From: Camarhynchus parvulus
Lineage: Eukaryota > Chordata > Aves > Passeriformes > Thraupidae
Reading direction: 5' to 3'
DNA: 64,000 nt
NCBI RefSeq assembly: GCF_901933205.1
Contig: NC_044601.1
Coordinates: forward strand, 30,790,352-30,854,351
The position numbers and the translations under genes were made by a program. Below, piece by piece: positions 61,881-64,000 of the stretch (positions are counted from its first letter, which is position 1; the number at the start of each line of letters is the position of its first letter). The notes beneath the pieces are model-generated. The model worked only from the letters and a program-made list of their open reading frames with translations, was not told where the DNA came from and did not search any database.

Positions 61881-63547
61881 ATAAAGATGTAATTTGTAAT
61901 TTCTTCTCCATGTGACCGGCATACTTAAATCATCCCTGAGCCTTTTAAAACTAGCTTCACTTTGTTTCTCTAAGTCAGCACTTTGCCAAAACTATAAAAG
62001 CTTGAAATAGCTATATTTGGCAGTCCACAGCTGCAAATGGAACTAAATAAGTTAGTCACCATGAATGAGGTAAGGAGGTAGTGCATTCAGTTTCTGTAAG
62101 ACAGATACAAATGCAGTGGAATGGAGAGGTCAAATGGCCTTTACACAATGTAAAGAAGCAACAAAATATAGATCTGGGCACATAAACATGGACAAATGCC
62201 ACCTATCAGCAACAGGAAGCAGTCTGCATGAGGCAGTCCTGCTTGGCAAAACAAGGCAACCCATAAGCAAGGCAATCTGCTGGCTTCCCATTTTGTTCCA
62301 TACCCCCCTTATTTCAGTTAAAAAGCAAATCCAGAGAACAGGCACTTTACAGGTACTGTAGCTAAAATTGTAGGCCAGTTCTTCTGAGTAGTCCAAGAAC
62401 ATTTTCAGGCCATTTTCTTCTGCAGAATATTTTTCTGCTACTCAAAAGAGTGCTCTAAGTGCATCCAGAGGAGTATTTGTGTTGTGGACCAGCACAGACT
62501 GATGAGGACTCACTATAATAAACTGCCTCTCAGTGCTGGCTGAGCAGCAGAGCTAGCAGCCCAGGCTGAGCTGCTTGCTGACATATTATTAGGAAGGCTG
62601 TGGCCCCTAGGTGCAGACCCAAGCAGACCCAGATCTCCACAGCCACCTGAGCAGCAGAGGTGTTGCTCAAGGCCTGCCTCCATGCACAGCGCTCTCCAAG
62701 CTGTCAGCCCTGGAGGTCCTGCCAGGCTCACAGGATTAATCAGTCAGTGGAACACTGAGAAATCATTGTGTGCATGTTTCCCAGAGCCTATGGATTGCAT
62801 TTGAAACCAGGATGGCTTGAGGTGATCAAGCAGAGGTATCTTATAGGGACATCTTATTTTTCCATGGATGTGGTAAGAGAGAGTGCTGAGTACTGAAGAA
62901 TCATTCCTTTCAAAGTATCAAGGGGATACCCAGAAGCTGATACTGCTTTCAGCATCTACATCTGAAAGTCTTACATATTCCTTACAGAAGGGTTGTGCAG
63001 GAACATAGAAGGTTTTGGATTTTTCCTATTTCTGAAGGTGAAAACTCTAGCTAGTAAACCAATAAAAGCTAGTAAAACTCTAAACATGTACATGTTCAAC
63101 ATAAACCTGTGAAATCCCTTTGAGCTTTACAGCTGTAATACCTGAACAGACAACACTCTATACTTATTTTTTCTGAGTGTGCTTTGCCTCTTTGTACACA
63201 ATGTTACTAATCTGTTAAAGGTAAGATTCCTACAGCATAAAAGGACAACAGCAATCTTGTAATAAATCCCATTTTGAGGGGGAGGAGAGGGTAGAGTGCA
63301 GACAGTTTTGGGTACAATGCAGTGCCCCAGGCCACCTCATAGCTTTTGCAAACACTCATTATTTTTTCCATAGCCTATGTCAGTAGTAAATTTCCTACAG
63401 CTGCCATGGAATCCTGTGGGACTCAACAGGCTGAAGCAAGCCCTTCACAGAAACTCCTCCCACCCTAGTATGTGCTCTGCACTTCAAAGTATCCCTGCCT
63501 TGGGGGATGCCTGATTCAGTGCCTCTGCTAGACTATTAAAATCTTAA

Positions 63548-63622
63548 AATCATAGAAGATTAAGGGATTGGAATAGACCCTAAAGAGCACCTAGTCCCAA
63601 CACCCTCTTCCAAGGGCAGCAG
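63548..63622 (-). mobile_element. CR1 LINE 3'-end fragment, minus orientation
   Basis: AATCATAGAAGATTAAGGGA, TTGGAATAGACCCTAAAGAG, CACCTAGTCCCAACACCCTC and TTCCAAGGGCAG reproduce the antisense CR1 terminus in order. About 75 bases are clear. The following tandem repeat may have grown from the next part of the element. Confidence 0.8.
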
Positions 63623-63636
63623 TGTGTATAACAGGT

Positions 63637-63693
63637 AATAGGTCTTGAATATGTTAACAGGTCTTGAATATAACAGGTCTTGAATATGTTAAC
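63637..63693. repeat. Short tandem repeat of AACAGGTCTTGAATATGTT-type unit, about three copies
   Basis: The units AATAGGTCTTGAATATGTT, AACAGGTCTTGAATAT and AACAGGTCTTGAATATGTT follow each other directly, with one copy short by about three bases. Confidence 0.9.
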
Positions 63694-64000
63694 TCCCTCA
63701 CTACACTTGCCTTTGTCAGTCACCTCTCAGATCAATCCCCTGCATCTGTCAGTTTCCATATCTTCCTCCCGCAGATTTTTGTCCTCCATAATAAAGGTAA
63801 AAGCTTCTCAGTTGTACAACTAAGTCAAACTCTTGTCCTAAACACTTGCCCTGTCAACCCTGTTTCCACAAGCTGCCCCTGCTCTGCACACTTTCATGTT
63901 AGGGAGACCCAAAAGCAAAGTTTGTCACCTCTCTGCTTTGGGCACTAAATTCTCAGGCAGAGAACCCCATTAAACTTGCCTATTCTGTTTTCATGGCAGA
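63694..64000. other. Unique sequence to window end
   Basis: A 94-codon plus frame begins in the tandem repeat and has no family features. Nothing else was recognised. Confidence 0.5.

Larger units (their letters stand above)
57304..63547. other. Unique sequence, no gene recognised
   Basis: Frames of up to 127 codons occur, mostly overlapping low-complexity sequence or each other. The block contains an A/C-rich tract (59841-59946) and a strong hairpin (61845-61880). A GC-richer patch at 62520-62740 contains several GCAGAG/CAGCAG strings but no recognised element. No coding exon is supportable. Confidence 0.5.

Noticed and set aside
1..64000. CRISPR array, bacterial operon or phage-type defence system
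   Set aside because: No direct-repeat/spacer array, ribosome-binding-site spaced genes or long coding frames exist; the sequence is vertebrate non-coding DNA.

Overview
The window looks like intergenic or deep-intronic DNA from a bird. The main evidence is at least eleven CR1 (chicken repeat 1) LINE fragments, several carrying the avian CR1 3' tail built on ATTCTATG/ATTCTGTG-type repeats. There are also two solo LTR candidates with bird class II ERV character, a third LTR of the large ERVL-like type common in songbirds, and a nuclear copy of mitochondrial ND4. A passerine or other neoavian host is plausible, but the assignment rests on remembered repeat consensus sequences, not on a database search.

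I found no protein-coding gene that I can defend. Almost all long reading frames lie inside repeats, run antisense to them, or are low-complexity translations. One 102-codon frame at 7579-7887 has a credible membrane span behind a splice-acceptor-like pyrimidine tract, and I list it only as a weak exon or pseudo-exon candidate. I recognised no tRNA, rRNA or known small RNA.

Layout. 1-3761: AT-rich unique sequence. 3762-4514: minus-strand solo LTR with TG...CA ends and a near-perfect 6-bp target duplication. 4515-9410: unique sequence, with the weak exon candidate. 9411-10460: long TG microsatellite, pyrimidine tract, then a CpG-containing block with CRE-like, RFX X-box-like and ZNF143-like motifs, the best regulatory candidate here. 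14341-17964: four A/C-rich low-complexity tracts and a minus CR1. 17965-24167: mostly unique, with a perfect hairpin and a G-run cluster. 24168-24439: second solo LTR, with an exact 6-bp target duplication. 25604-29886: CR1-rich stretch containing the longest plus-strand CR1 (27267-27945) and a nested CR1 block. 33662-41925: further CR1 fragments, a CATAT microsatellite, and a 1.3-kb antisense CR1 pol fragment that lacks its 3' end. 47369-48405: minus-strand ERVL-like LTR. 55375-57303: plus CR1, ND4 NUMT and GT microsatellite. 57304-64000: mostly unique, with a strong hairpin at 61845-61880 and a short terminal CR1.

No genes act together here, so the story is one of repeat insertion and decay. 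I saw no sign of a novel multi-gene system. The most useful leads are the motif cluster near 10 kb, the two TSD-flanked LTRs, the NUMT, and the CR1 copy with the 'wrong' end missing.
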